Positions 44,562 through 56,131 are shown, counted from the stretch's first letter. The stretch: DNA of 64,000 nt from Cristatella mucedo (GCA_009760855.2 WPIO01000020.1:6298001-6362000), one strand, 5' to 3'. A program made the numbers and translations. Notes: a model not told the origin generated them from the letters alone.

Positions 44562-45701
44562 AAATGTAATGTAATGTAATGTATCTCCGTCTGTAACTCC
44601 AGAAAGTCATAAAGACCATGTGGGTGTTACGCAGGAGAGTTTTGTATAGCGCACTCACAGCCTAAGCGGCTTTCGGTACGCATTCGGTAGCCAACAGACT
44701 TCGTCTCACGCAACAAAGAGAAAGTGGGAAGCATTGCAGAGTTAGGAGAGCAGTTGAGGTAGTGAGTAGCATAGAAGTAGCAGTTCAGGACCGCTAAAAA
44801 AGATGTGCCATAGTCGGCATCAGGAGAGTAGATGTCGTTGCGTAAGAATTGTGGAAGCGAGTTCCACCTGCAGAGCTAAAGCTTCTGTCGCCAACTGTCT
44901 TTAAGCGGAGGAATGAAACAGCTAACTTATTGTCCACACAGGACCTGAGGGCGCGAACAGGCTGAAACTGATGCAGCAGTTCAGCTAGGTATGAAGGAGC
45001 CAAGCCGTGGTGGGCCTTGTGGGTCAGCGTAAGAACTTTGCTTTGTATCCTTTGCTCAACCGGCAACCATTCTAGCTCTTTCAGCAAAGGAGACACATGC
45101 TCAAACCACTGGGACTTGAAGACCAGCCTTGCAGCCATATTCAAAGTCCGCTGTAGTGGCATAATAGCTTTCTTTGGTAGCCCAGCCAAAAGGGAACTAC
45201 AATAATCAAGCCGAGACAGAACTAAAGAGCTAGTTAAATTGTTTACAAGCCACTGTGGGAGACAGCTTCTAATCTTGGATAGGGATCGGATGTGATGGCT
45301 AGCTGTAGAGGCAGTCTTCTGAATGAAGCTTTTGAAATTGAGGCAGCTGTCGAACACGACACCTAGATTATGAGCACGTGGTGAAGGTCGCACAATAGCA
45401 TCACCTATTAGAACAGCAAAGCCTTTTAATCCAGCCACACGCTTAGGGTGTCCTATGAGAAGCAGTTCAGTTTTATCGTCATTTAATTTCAGGAAGTTTT
45501 CCGACATCCAGGATCGAATATCGGCAAGGCAAGCATTCCGTTTCTCAGTTGCTGCAGCAGATTCCGACGGTTTAAATGACAAATACAACTGAGTATCGTC
45601 TGCATAGAAGTGATATCCTATTCCATGGGCCTTAATCACTTTTCCCAGAGGTTGTGTATAAATGGAGAACAGCAAGGGACCAAGTACAGACCCTTGAGGG
45701 A
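44562..45701 (-). mobile_element. LINE-A (L2-like), 5'-truncated, nearly uninterrupted frame
   Basis: About 1.14 kb closely similar to the LINE-A at 25,035-27,100 but without the 332-bp insertion. The minus-strand frame runs from [16 protein letters not shown] through [15 protein letters not shown] and [16 protein letters not shown] to the C-terminal region, with a break near 44,870. It has the (ATTAC)n tail at 44,562-44,582. Confidence 0.92.
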
Positions 45702-46149
45702 AATCCTCAATATCGGTGCTATACAAGCTACTAGCCGGAAATGACGTCAGAGTAAACGTTTGACAAGCACAATAGTTTTTACTGTACCAAAATATCCTTC
45801 ATGCTGGTGCTGAAAAGTGTGCTACCGAAATGACCGTTCGCCTTTCAAGACCAGGCCACTACGAATAGACGAAAAATGCATGCTTAACTCTTCCTTAAGG
45901 CCTCAAATGAGCAAGCTATGTTCGCGCCTATGTGGTCATCACTTAAATGTTTGATGCAGGGTTATAAGTGATGTGCTGGCCGCGGTCGTTCGTCTGCATA
46001 CTTCTCCTTGATCGAATGTCTGTAGACTCTGGTTATATACAGCCACAATCTGTTCCCTGGCTTGGTACTCATACTGTGTACACTAATTTAGATGGAATCC
46101 TTCTGAGTGAGCATGATACGATCATCTGTCTCCGAGGCTTATGAACTAA

Positions 46150-46696
46150 GTTATGTCATGTCATGTCATGTCATATCATGTATCTCCGTCTGTAACTCCA
46201 CAAAGTCATAAAGACCGTGTGGGTGTTACGCAGGAGAGTTTTGTATAGCGCACTCACAGCCTAAGCGGCTCTCGGCACGCATTCGGTAGCCAACATACTT
46301 CGTCTCACGAAACAAACAGAACGTGGAAAGCATAGCAGAGTCAGGAGAGCAGTTGAGGTAGTTAGTAGCATGGAAGTGGCAGCTCAGGACCGCTAAAAAT
46401 GATGAGCCATTGCCGGCAGTAGGAGAGTAGTTGTCGTTGCGTAAGAATTGTGGAAGCGAGTTCCACAGTGTAGAACCTGCAGAGCTAAAGATTCTGTCGC
46501 CAACTGTCTTTAAGCGGAGGAATGGGACAGCTAATTCATTGTCCACACAGGACCTAAGGGCACGAACAGGCTGAAACTGATGCAGCAGTTTAGCTAGGTA
46601 CCAAGGAGCCAAGCCGTGGCGGGCCTTGTGGGTCAGCGTAAGAACCTTGCAATAAATTCGTTGGTCAACTGGCATCCATCCTAGCTCTTTTAGCAA
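46150..46696 (-). mobile_element. LINE-A 3' part
   Basis: Starts with a variant tail (inverse of ATGAC repeats instead of ATTAC). The minus strand encodes [40 protein letters not shown] and [12 protein letters not shown]. It is 5'-truncated at about 46,696, where Gypsy RNase H remains begin. Confidence 0.88.
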
Positions 46697-47045
46697 GTTG
46701 AAGTGATAGCCCAGGCAACAAAGTCTCATCAGTTGCAAGCATGGTGAAACCTTGGCCTTGGGCTTCTTAAAGATGTCAAGTACGTGTTTATGAACGATCT
46801 AACGTACCTTGCTTTGCTCACAGATATATTGCTGAAAAATTTTAATTCCAAATCGGACAGCCGCAATCTTTTTTCATTTGGGCACGTCGCAGGACGTTGT
46901 CGCAGAACCGGGTCAAGGTGTGAGAAGCGAATACGGCAGGCCACTCGTTTTGCATTAATAATGCATCGCATCCATACTTAAATTCATCCGCAGACAGCGC
47001 CAAAGGTAACTTACAGTCCAATAGGAAGCAAGAGAGCATTAACTA
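46697..47045 (-). pseudogene. Ty3/Gypsy RNase H remains
   Basis: The minus strand reads LALSADEFKYGCDALLMQNE followed by WPAVFASHTLT. This is the start of the RNase H domain, typically 'L.. D AS.YG.GAVL.Q....PVAFASR.LT'. A further KKPKAKVSPCLQLMRL block resembles the 'KPL..AP.RLQRM' end. It is a broken remnant cut by the LINE-A copy. Confidence 0.65.
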
Positions 47046-47136
47046 CAATGCTTTTAACACCTTCAAAGTGGTTCACCAGGTTGGTGTCATAGTATTGAGT
47101 GATCTTTCTTGCATCGAGTGTCGTAACGGCATAGTA

Positions 47137-47480
47137 ACAATAATAATACATTTCTATAGCACCCTCAAAATTTAATTTTTTCTAGGCAATTTACATTTGC
47201 TGCAAAAGAAGCACGATCGAATCGTTTGTGGTAGCATGTTCAATAAACAACAAGAATAAAATGGTTATTAGTGACATGCGCCGAGTCAGCGTGCAAATTT
47301 CGTTAGTGGCAGCATGCAGTGTCGCCATCCATAAGCACATGAAGAACGAATCATATGGATCCATCAAATGATGTGATAAAAATTTAGCATCTTCTTAAAC
47401 GTCGTAAAGTCAGAGAATGCCGCGACGCCAGCCGGAAGCACGTGAGGATTTGGACGCATGCGAACTAAAGACACGGTCTC
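47137..47480 (-). mobile_element. LINE-B 3' end
   Basis: AATAATAATACATTTCTATA boundary, diverged tail, GGAAGCACGATCGAAT-like segment (AGAAGCACGATCGAATCG) and coding remains including DFTTFKKML on the minus strand. Confidence 0.7.
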
Positions 47481-48970
47481 CAAAGAACACTTTAGCTATC
47501 ATAAGGCCGAGCTTGGCTGAGTAAGCAGCCATGCCTAGCAGCTGCAAGATGGCTACCTTTGATGAGGGCACAGCGAAATATCTGGTGGCACCTCCTTGGT
47601 GAGACTCGGCCAACAACAAGCTGCTCAGGTATAGAATAATCTTTACGGAACTTATCTGCACTAAGGTCCAAGTCGATCTCATGGCATTTCGCCGAAAACC
47701 TGCCTGCAGCGAGTGTCAGTGCTTGCTGTATCTAGGCAGGTTCGCGACGATCGCAGTATTGCATTCACCAAGTTGATCTCTTAAGGATATAACTGCAGAA
47801 GAATCCATAAATGTAGGAATTTCCAAACTCGACAAAAACGCCAAAGCAATTCTTGTAGACGAAGAGATAGTCCAGCAGCCTAGCTGTAATCCTATTGCGT
47901 AATCGGTTGCTTTTTCAGACATCACTGCTATTAATCCCGGTTTAAAAACAGTGCTTCTGCACCCAAAGCAAAAGCATTCATAATAACTGAAAGCAGTTAT
48001 TCAATCGGATGCTCACTAGATGGGATTAATATAACAGGAGCTAGTGGGGGAGGTTAAATACTGTTTTCTAATTCTCTCCAATTCAGCGTTTCGCTGCTCA
48101 GAAGCTCGCTAAAATTGGACGGATTATTCCTCTCTTTTTCTTCAATGTACAGCAAGAGTTTTTTTCTGAATCCCATACGTCGGCAGAGCTGAAACCTAAT
48201 TTTAATTTCAGGCAATATCCTTTGAACAGTGCCTGCTTTATATCGAATCGTCCAGATCGAAACGAGTTCCTCGGATAAGTATCACCATTATTTTATAGTC
48301 ACGGGCAACGAGACTAGCACAAAACTGCTGCTAATGGTACTCAAGTGATCTGTTGTAGCTGCTGAGCTAAGAAGTCTTTTTCCGCCAACACAGCCCACAC
48401 AGAAAGTTTCATACTTTCAACCGCTCGACTTACTGTGGTGAAGCAAGCACCTCAGTGAAACGTTAGCAGATCACGAAATCCGCTCTGATCGAAAGAAGGT
48501 ATGGTGACGATTGCAAAGCAGGACAGCAATAAAGAACGCCAGCATTTTGATAACAAGTCCGTGTAGAGCATTACATTCCAAGGTCACAGTGGCTACATAA
48601 GCACAGTTCAACCAATAGTGTATAGCTAGCACTCGCTCTAATGTTTTTTAAATACTCTAAACCACGATATCACGACGGTGCTTCACGTCCCTAATCGTTC
48701 CATAGCTCAGGAACCTCTAATTATCTCGTATGCTGTCATACAATATGGCTGAGTTAGGATGCTAACCTATCAATTCCAAGATACGTGAGGGGATTAAAAA
48801 ACTATGCCTTTATGTTCGACATGCTAGCAGAGCTATTATGAAAGAGATTATTGAGGACTACTTGTGAGAGCTGCTACAAGAGTTTATACAGCGCTCTAAA
48901 AAGCCCGGAAAGGCTTTCACGGCCATGCCACTTCAATTCCGTAAAACTAGCCATGCGCAATAAATAATAT
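47481..48970. other. No recognisable gene
   Basis: Short frames only. A weak coding-like stretch on the minus strand near 48,080-48,290 (including LKLKLGFSSADVWDSE) was not assigned. Confidence 0.35.
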
Positions 48971-48971
48971 T

Positions 48972-49112
48972 TATATTATTCACTTGCATAGAGCCCTGAG
49001 AGAAATTAATCTATATTCAGTCGCTTCACATACGACACGGGGCTTGAGTCCATGAATCCTGCCAGACCTTGGTCGGGGCGTGCAACTTAACCACTGGGCC
49101 AAACCAGCTCGG
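48972..49112 (-). mobile_element. SINE-A (tRNA-derived, LINE-B-like tail)
   Basis: The minus strand shows GGCCCAGTGGTTAAGTTGCA (A box region), GGACTCAAGCCCC (B box region) and a 3' tail GAAGCGACTGAATATAGATT. Confidence 0.75.
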
Positions 49113-49164
49113 CAAAGTAAAGTAGAAGGTAAACAGGAAAATCAGAAGAGTCGATAGCTTCATT

Positions 49165-49305
49165 ATTATAACGATAGAAAAGCCTAACAGCTTTCAATCC
49201 GCTTGGAGTTGCAATGTGGAATGCCTCCTACCGGATTTGAATCCATAACCTACGTCCTGAGCTGTAAACGAGCACCCTGTGGCTGGGCTAAGAACCACGG
49301 ATAGG
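49165..49305 (-). mobile_element. SINE-B (tRNA-derived)
   Basis: The minus strand has TTAGCCCAGCCACAGGGTGC and B box GGATTCAAATCCGG, followed by the body ending in a GGCTTTTCTATCGTTAT core. Confidence 0.6.
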
Positions 49306-52285
49306 TATGGTAAAATTTCTGCAACGTACTGACTAAAGGACAAAGGGCCGAAATGTTAAAAAAATTGATCAATATTTGAAGTTAACGGAAGTTTACCTTA
49401 ACAAAGACCATCAAATTAAAAATTCCATCCCAATTTTTGGTTATTGACAGATGACTGGGACGTGGTAAATTAAATTAATTTGTAAGCCCTGTTTGCACTG
49501 GAAGTAGAACATCGAGCTCAACAATAACACTTTTTCCTAAATAGGAGTGGCGTCGTTCGGCCAAATTTCAGTAATAGCTACTGACGCTAAACGGACATTG
49601 GGCCATCGCTTGAAAATGCGAAGAAGTTAGAATTTCAAAGTAATGGCACGCCCTCTTGAGGTCAACCGTCCGACTACTAGTTATAACAACCAAAATGCAT
49701 AAACCCGATCGCACCGAGAGTAGCCACGCCCCTGGAGCTACCCAAGGCTGTAACTCCTTTTTCTCTACAGAAGTATCTTTACATTGGCTCAGAAGCGGGA
49801 AGTGACTAGTGTTCGGCAATTAGACTATCGTTAGGGATAGTGTATAGATAATTTACAGCCTCCGTGACCGCAGTAACCGAGAGGTCACTTATCGCCGTAG
49901 CCGTATGAATGCTGAGACCGCTGCTCCTGCAGCAGCTACTGGAACAGTCGGGAAGCCGCAAACGCTGAACCTCCGCCGAGCGGCTGGTGCCCATTGGGAT
50001 TGAACGGGCTCGTCGTTCACAATGAATCAGTCTGCAAATGTTGGTTCAATTCTGGTCAAGGGAAATTAAGGCGATTTCAAGTTGTCATTTATGCCGTTTA
50101 TAGCTTGAGATTTGTATAGGTGAACTCCCGCGTCCCATGGCCGGCCCGGTTCATAGCCGCAGCATGCGAGCTATCGTGGATGTGTTCTGTTAATGCTATA
50201 TAAAGGTATCGCAGAGTTTACGTATTCCTAAAGCTGTACTTCTCTGTTTATTGACTTTTTTGTGCGATGCATAGCGTTGCGTTACGCTGTCCTATTTCTA
50301 TAGCTAGCCCTTCACAGTTTGTCTCACAAGCTACCAAGTCGAATACCAGCCCTTGGAATATTGCTTATGTCAAACCTCAGACCACAGTGATCAGATCGAC
50401 TCGAAATTTGGAATGTAGCATTTTATGTAGTTACGAATCACTCCAGTCCTGCATGCATATTGGACCATAGTACAAGGCTTATTTTGATTAGGATCTGGCT
50501 GTGTTTGTCATGCTAAGTCGTTGTCATCATTTGGCTCACATTTCCCGAAAATGACATGTGTAGGTACATTGGTAAGATCAACATGATATTTGAAATAAAC
50601 GCTCCTAGGTATGTGCTTCAAAGTGATATAACGGTAAACCGAGTAAAATGGGCTTCTTTATCATCACGTACATCATTAGAGTTTCGGTTTTCTTCTCTTC
50701 GTGTTTTGCCAACTGTGGTTCTGTGTCACATCACTTTTTAAAGCTTGGCTGAAACCCAACCGATCAACATGAACTTTGGAATATAGGTCGGGCTCACCTT
50801 CCTCTCAAACATGACTTGCTCATATTCGCATCGCGGATGAGTAAATATAGCTGCACGTCACGAATGTCCTTGAACTCGTGCTTGCTGACGCTTCCATATT
50901 TGACATATCAAATATTTTTGTTTTCGTTTTCAGACGTCACTTTTCGCTGCCAAGCGTCCTGCATATTTTGAAGGGTTTGGCATCTTTGTACAGGGACTAC
51001 TATTAAATCTGTCGATTTGATAGTATAGCCATGTTTAGCTGAGGTCCAGTAAAAAACGCGACTTTAACTTGTACAGGTCATTACAAGGTCAACACATAGG
51101 GCTATGTTTACATAAAATAATAGCCTATGTCACCCCATTGTTTTCGCCAATATGCATGCCAATCGTTCCATTGGCATTTCAGTAAGATCAATAAATGTGG
51201 TGTGTGGGAGGTAAATCCCACAGGGGTGGGGCATAACTCCAAATTCCTTGGCCATACCGCAATGCTCCTAGTCTGCCCTTAGAAGAAGAATGACCCATTT
51301 AATAGCCTTATTGCACTCGCAAAAGGCTCCCATGACCACCCGATGCGATGTGGGCTGAATGTGATGCGGACTTCGCCTTTTGGAATCTTCCGAACGCCTG
51401 CATTCTGCTTAGCTGCTAGCCAACTTGTGGTAAACAGGGTACTTCTCTGGTCTACGTTTTTGAGTAAGAAACTAAGGCTCGGACTGTACTTTAAAAAGCT
51501 AGCGCCTAAGATACTAAAATTAGCGTCGGTACAGTAGCAAGGGCTGCCAACACTCAATCACGTTGCCAGTGCTCAGCATAATTTGGGGGTACTGTAACCA
51601 AAATGAGAGCATTTTTGATATCGTAATTGACGATAGGGGAAACATGCAGCGTTGCTGGAAGCAAATACCTCATATGCAATAACCGGCGCACGATTGTCAC
51701 AAATGAAGGTCTGTGCAGAAACTAAGTCGAACTCACATTTTTTAGTTAACTAGACTTTAGAAGACTATCAAAAACTGTCGTTGCTACATAATATGCACAC
51801 AGGGAATGGTGAACATAACTGCATTAATTCTTGATGGCCAACTGTCTTGAGTAAACAAAGCATAGCCAACACAAACAAGCTCATAAAAATCACAGCCAAA
51901 AATAAACAATGGTTTAACTGAAGCCTGATTACAATACCAGTTTATTTTGAAATAATCGTATTTCGTCCAGATGCAACGAAAGTGATGGCGAACTGCATGA
52001 CTTAAAGACACTGCTCATACAAGAGAAATGCTAAGAATGCTCACCAATCGCCAGTCTACACAGAAAAATTATTTAAAAGCACGTGGGACTAATACGTTGA
52101 ATAATATTTCTCTTGCAAAGCAATAGGCTGGTGGCAGAGTCCGTGGATACATTAAAGCCAAGATAAAAGCCTTAATTTTCTCTGGATGAAGTTATTGAAT
52201 TAATGCAAAGTGTGAACACCAAAAGCAAAGTGCCATTTCTCAAGTTTTCTGTGGGGGCAAATATTACGTCGACATGTGGTCATCT
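49306..52285. other. Intergenic/3' flank of the IAP gene, nothing recognised
   Basis: No LINE, SINE or gene is recognised. Short frames on both strands lack any family signature. The 3' UTR of the IAP gene may extend from 52,285 to about 51,940. Confidence 0.4.
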
Positions 52286-52479
52286 TTAGCATATGTATGT
52301 TCGTATGGTACCTCTAACGAGGGTGTTGCAGGCTGGGCAGGTTCCAAGAGAGGGCACACACTCAAGACAGGAGCCAAAATGACCACATGGCAGAAGAACG
52401 ATCTCGGCTTGTCTCTGGCTACACTTCTTGCACTCCAGATGCTTACGCATTTGCCTGTTTTCTTCAATTATGCGTTGAT
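52286..52479 (-). CDS. IAP/BIRC homologue, last coding exon (RING finger)
   Basis: This exon encodes the C-terminal RING E3-ligase domain of an inhibitor-of-apoptosis protein. The ligands are visible in order: CKKC, then CGH, CLEC and CPAC. The end, GTIRTYIC followed by a stop, corresponds to the GT(V/I)RTF tail typical of IAP RINGs that is needed for dimerisation in known family members. The acceptor is a strong pyrimidine tract ending in TTTAG at 52,480-52,481. The exon begins with two bases that complete an Asp codon, matching the single base left by the exon at 57,332-57,607. It contributes about 63 residues. In known IAPs the RING recruits E2 enzymes to ubiquitinate caspases, other partners or the IAP itself in the cytosol. 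A minus-strand AATAAA at about 51,941-51,946 could serve as poly(A) signal, but that is weak. Confidence 0.92.
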
Positions 52480-53039
52480 CTAAAGAGAAAAGAAAAAGTT
52501 TCACTAGAGTTCTGGCACGTCAGCACTCCATCACATAAGTATCGGCAAGCCACCCAACATGGCGATCCGACCAAGAGGTTACGAATCTGACATACAAATA
52601 GTTGCAATGGGCTGTTTCACAAAGTATGTAAAATAAGCTTACATAATGTTCTAAGCAAAGTTTCAGTATAGGTTCATTTATTTGTAGTGCTAATGGGAAG
52701 TTGCACAGCAGTGACTTCAAGTGAAGTTCCGACTGCCAGAGCGTGACTTCAAGCACGGGCCTGTTGGTTCCTTCCAGGATCAGTTCGAGCGAGCCTTAGG
52801 GGTTGAGACCGACTACGGCAGGAACAGCTGCAGTAAGTACTTTACTTGGACAGTATCGTCGTCTTGGAGACCCTCTCGTAACTAGAGACGATCGGCGCAT
52901 TCGCAAAAAGGCCCGGCCAGTAAACTGTGCTTAGCCAGTTCGTCCCTGGGTTCACGTTTCCTTTGGAACACCTCTGGGCACTTGTTAGTTGCCTATACGC
53001 TCTGTTGTACTGCGTTTGTAAAAAATATTCATTATTTAA

Positions 53040-53710
53040 GTATTTATGAGTACATTTGAAGCAAATTACACAGCTGCAAGGACTTGATGTGTTCGTAATG
53101 AACATGAAAGCCCACGTGCGGGCATTCGAAACAAAGCTGGTTTATGGGAGAAACAGCTGTTTAAGGGCGACTACATCCATTTTCTGCAGCTCGCCCAGTG
53201 AGATGCCGATCTCGTTCATACCAAAGAGTGTGTCAGTGTGTGTTGTCAACCCTGCGGAATGAATTCTCTTCGTGCTTCACTGATGTGCGCTCTCATTCGC
53301 AGGAGTGCAAAATCGTCAGCACTCCTTTTGACTTTCCCTATGACGACGCTCCTTCTGATGCTCAATTGGAGTTGAATGCGCTACAGGCTGCGGACGTTCT
53401 CTTGTCCAAGTTTACTTCTTGCACTGCACTCATTTACTTCTACCGTCAGCTGCCGCAGGCTCAGTTTCCAACGTTCTCTTGTCCAAGTTTACTTCTTGCA
53501 CTGCACTCATTTACTTCTAGCGTCAGCTGCCGCAGGCTCAGTTTCCAAGCGTGTGATCGCAATGTTTGGCAGTACTTATTCCTGCGAGCAGGTGTTCTCC
53601 AAGATAAGGTTTTGTAAGAGCGAGTTTGCACTCTCAGCTCACTGACAATCACCTTAATGACATTCTGCTGCCGAACTCCTCATCAATAGAACCTGATATT
53701 GCCAGCCTCG
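53040..53710 (+). pseudogene. hAT transposase C-terminal remains (in IAP intron)
   Basis: The plus strand encodes LQGLDVFVMNMKAHVRAFET, a stretch SDAQLELNALQAADVLLSKF, FYRQLPQAQFP and MFGSTYSCEQVFSKIRFCKS followed by remnants of LTD-HL-D. This is the C-terminal dimerisation half of hAT transposases of the ZBED/GTF2IRD2/Fam200 type. Frames switch, and a 77-bp tandem duplication (53,394-53,547) breaks the order. It lies in the 4.9-kb intron before the RING exon, on the opposite strand from the host gene. Confidence 0.82.
53394..53547. repeat. 77-bp tandem duplication
   Basis: Two adjacent copies starting ACGTTCTCTTGTCCAAGTTT at 53,394 and 53,471 differ at about one position (TACCGTC against TAGCGTC). 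Confidence 0.93.
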
Positions 53711-53797
53711 TTTACCGTTCCTGTTACCTTGTACGTACAGGGAAATATCGAACTTGTCCAGTGACGTAATTTAAAAAGCATTGACATGGGCTAATTT

Positions 53798-54405
53798 TTG
53801 AAATCTGTTTGTGATGCAGGTCTTCTTGATCTTCACCCAGACTCGACCGACAGCCTCGATACCCTCACTGTTGCAGTGAACATGACATTTGGGAGTGCTC
53901 TTGAGAAGCATGCTCCCGTTCATTCTATCCGTGTACAGAGTCATGGAGATTCCTTTCAATTTACAAAGAAACTCCTAAAGATGCACCGGGTTAAGCACAG
54001 GCTTGAATGTCGTTTCAAGAAATCAGGGTCTGATGCAGATCTAGTCAATTTCAAAGACTTCCTTCGAGTTTACACCCAAAAGCTTAAAAAAACCAGGGCT
54101 TCTTTTTTCACTCGAAAACTGAAGTCCGGCCAGTCAGACTCGAAACAGATTTTTAAGATGGTAAACAATTTATGGACCGATGCTGAGAGGTCTGACTCCC
54201 CAGATATTAACGGCTCAGCCGAAAAGTTTTCAGTCTTTACTGAAAAAATTGTGAATATTTGTCTCCATAAAGCCCCTCCGAGTAAAGCAATTGCAGAATC
54301 GAAACCTGTGACCTTCCTTTAAAGATTTTCTGAGGTTTCTGAGTGCGATGTGGCTACCTTAATAAGGTCTAGTAAAAAGAGCTTGTCTCCTGAAGACCCT
54401 ATACC
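53798..54405 (+). mobile_element. LINE ORF2 fragment between endonuclease and RT (LINE-A-like)
   Basis: The plus strand encodes a 174-codon frame containing LDTLTVAVNMTFGSALEKHA, HRVKHRLECRF and ASFFTRKLKSGQSDSKQIFK with NLW, the usual L2/CR1 region between the endonuclease and RT. It runs up to AGAGCTTGTCTCCTGAAGAC, the same sequence as the 5' end of LINE-A at about 27,090. It stops where hAT-like termini begin. Confidence 0.78.
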
Positions 54406-54620
54406 AGAGGTCGACAAACCTTTCGGGCTACTAGGCCATTTCAGGAGGTCAAGGAGGCACACTAGGCCAAAAGAAACTAAGCCCACTCTGCCTGCTCGGG
54501 AGTGGGCGTAACCAAGGGGTCGGCAAACTTTTTGGACTATTAAGCCATTTCAGGAGCTCAAGTAGTTTACACTAGGTCAGAAGGAACAATGTGCCCAAAG
54601 AAAGGTTTTGTATTCAAAAG
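54406..54620. repeat. Tandem pair of hAT-like termini
   Basis: CAGAGGTCGACAAACCTTTC (54,406) and CAAGGGGTCGGCAAACTTTT (about 54,512) each start a similar segment (ACTA-GGCCATTTCAGGAG, then CACTAGG). This resembles hAT ends (CAGGGGTCGGCAAACT...) arranged head-to-tail. Confidence 0.6.
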
Positions 54621-54639
54621 TATAGTTTGCTCAATGGGA

Positions 54640-54930
54640 AAAATGATGGTGCAACAATGATCCGAGAGGGTAAGTGGACACAAGGTCAGTGGGGCAGACA
54701 TCCTTAGTGATCACGAGATCTCGGATATGGCCACCGAAGTGGATGGTATGATTAACGTGTTGGTCCAAGACGAAGTTCTCCAGACAGTCAAGAAATGAGG
54801 ACCTGGCTGTTGATAGGAATGTCAACGTGAATATTGAAGTCTCCAGCAATCACTACCGGCCTGTCACACACAAATATTTTAGCAAGGAACTCCAAAAACT
54901 CTTCTATAAACAAGTCTATAATTGATGACA
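54640..54930 (-). mobile_element. LINE endonuclease fragment, inverted
   Basis: The minus strand reads FIEEFLEFLAKIFVCDRPVV followed by IAGDFNIHVD, the apurinic endonuclease 'GDFN(I)H' motif of L2-type LINEs, then INSQVLISWLS. It abuts a plus-strand LINE-B tail. Confidence 0.8.
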
Positions 54931-54934
54931 TTGT

Positions 54935-55028
54935 GCATGCTACCACTAATCATTTAATCATGCTTTCTTTACAGCTTGTGTAAAGTGCCTAGAAAGAGAT
55001 TCAGTTCTAGAAGGGCAATATAAAACGA
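54935..55028 (+). mobile_element. LINE-B 3' tail
   Basis: CATGCTACCACTAATCATTT, TGTAAAGTGCCTAGAAAGAG and a degraded end. Confidence 0.75.
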
Positions 55029-55029
55029 T

Positions 55030-56000
55030 GTTTACAACTTGCTATGCAAGTAAGGCTGGTCTATGGACCGTTGGCTTTTATGGCCGTGTTTTTCATGTTG
55101 TGGCCAGTTTATGGCCGAGTGGCAGAGTCGATCGTGGTGTGGTCAGTTTATGGCCCAGCAACATTCATGAAGGATATTGACACTTTTACCTTCGGGTTAA
55201 TCTTGTATAGATTTATGAGAGGATGGGTTACAGCCGAGGAAGAGTAACTGCATCTGAGATGTTCTGGTTCAGTTGTGTCCACACTGCCGAGGCCAGTTGT
55301 GTCTGGAGAGCCGCCCAAGTCAATTGGCAGGACGAGGAACTATATGTTGGTGCGTGCTTGCGACTAAGCTACTCATTACATCGTGTGTTTAAAAAAAATC
55401 AATATCCAGAGATTTGTGCCATGCAATGTATCAAGCATGCAAAAGTAAACCAGTATCATGTTCAGGACAGCATGCTAAAGCAAACATATAGACACTCAAG
55501 CTCATGATTAGTATGGCCTATACCCAGCAACATGAACTATACTAATGCCCAGGATCGTATGCAGACCACTGCAGCAAAAAAGACGAGATCGACGGGAAAG
55601 CTGACTGAAACACACGCATCTTGAGCACTACTTTAGAGCTGATTTAGTCATTCCTCGTTGTAACTGTAGCTGACAACTTTTCAGATTTTTGGTGTATACC
55701 AGCTTGAGGGTTGGCCAAAAGATTTCAATTTAATGTGAGGTATGGCGAGATGACTAGATGCTGGGGAGCTGGCGGTGCATGAGAACATCGTATAGGTAGG
55801 CTTCGCAACATTGCTGAGCGACTAGAGAGAGAGGAGTGGGTAGCATGTGGGGAAGCATTCGAGGTTGCTTGAGGAGTAAGTATTCGCGATATGCAAACCT
55901 GAGCATAAGAATGGAGGAATCTCAACGTCAATGACAGAGCACTGAAGTCTGTACCCAGCTAGATGCTGGATTTGCCAGCTCACATCTCAGCGAGAAGTGC
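55030..56000. other. IAP intron sequence, nothing recognised
   Basis: 55,065-55,170 has a short degenerate repeat of GTGGCCAGTTTATGGCC type. Otherwise unremarkable. Confidence 0.4.
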
Positions 56001-56131
56001 TGCCCTGGTTTGGCTTAGGGATAAGGTGCTTGCCTTTTACGCCCGAGGTTGTGGACTCAAGCCCTTTGGTATATGTGAAGCTCTAAAGAGAGAGATAAAG
56101 TTCTCTTAGGGCCCTGTACAATTGAATTATA
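56001..56131 (+). mobile_element. SINE-A (tRNA-derived, LINE-B-like tail) in IAP intron
   Basis: Head TGGCTTAGGGATAAGGTGCT (A box), GTTGTGGACTCAAGCCC (B box), then AGCTCTAAAGAGAGAGATAA and AGTTCTCTTAGGGCCCT. It is the most complete SINE-A in the window. Confidence 0.8.

Noticed and set aside
47410-47925. Possible host coding exons on the minus strand
   Set aside because: The lower part belongs to a LINE-B 3' end. The upper frame has no motifs or convincing splice sites.
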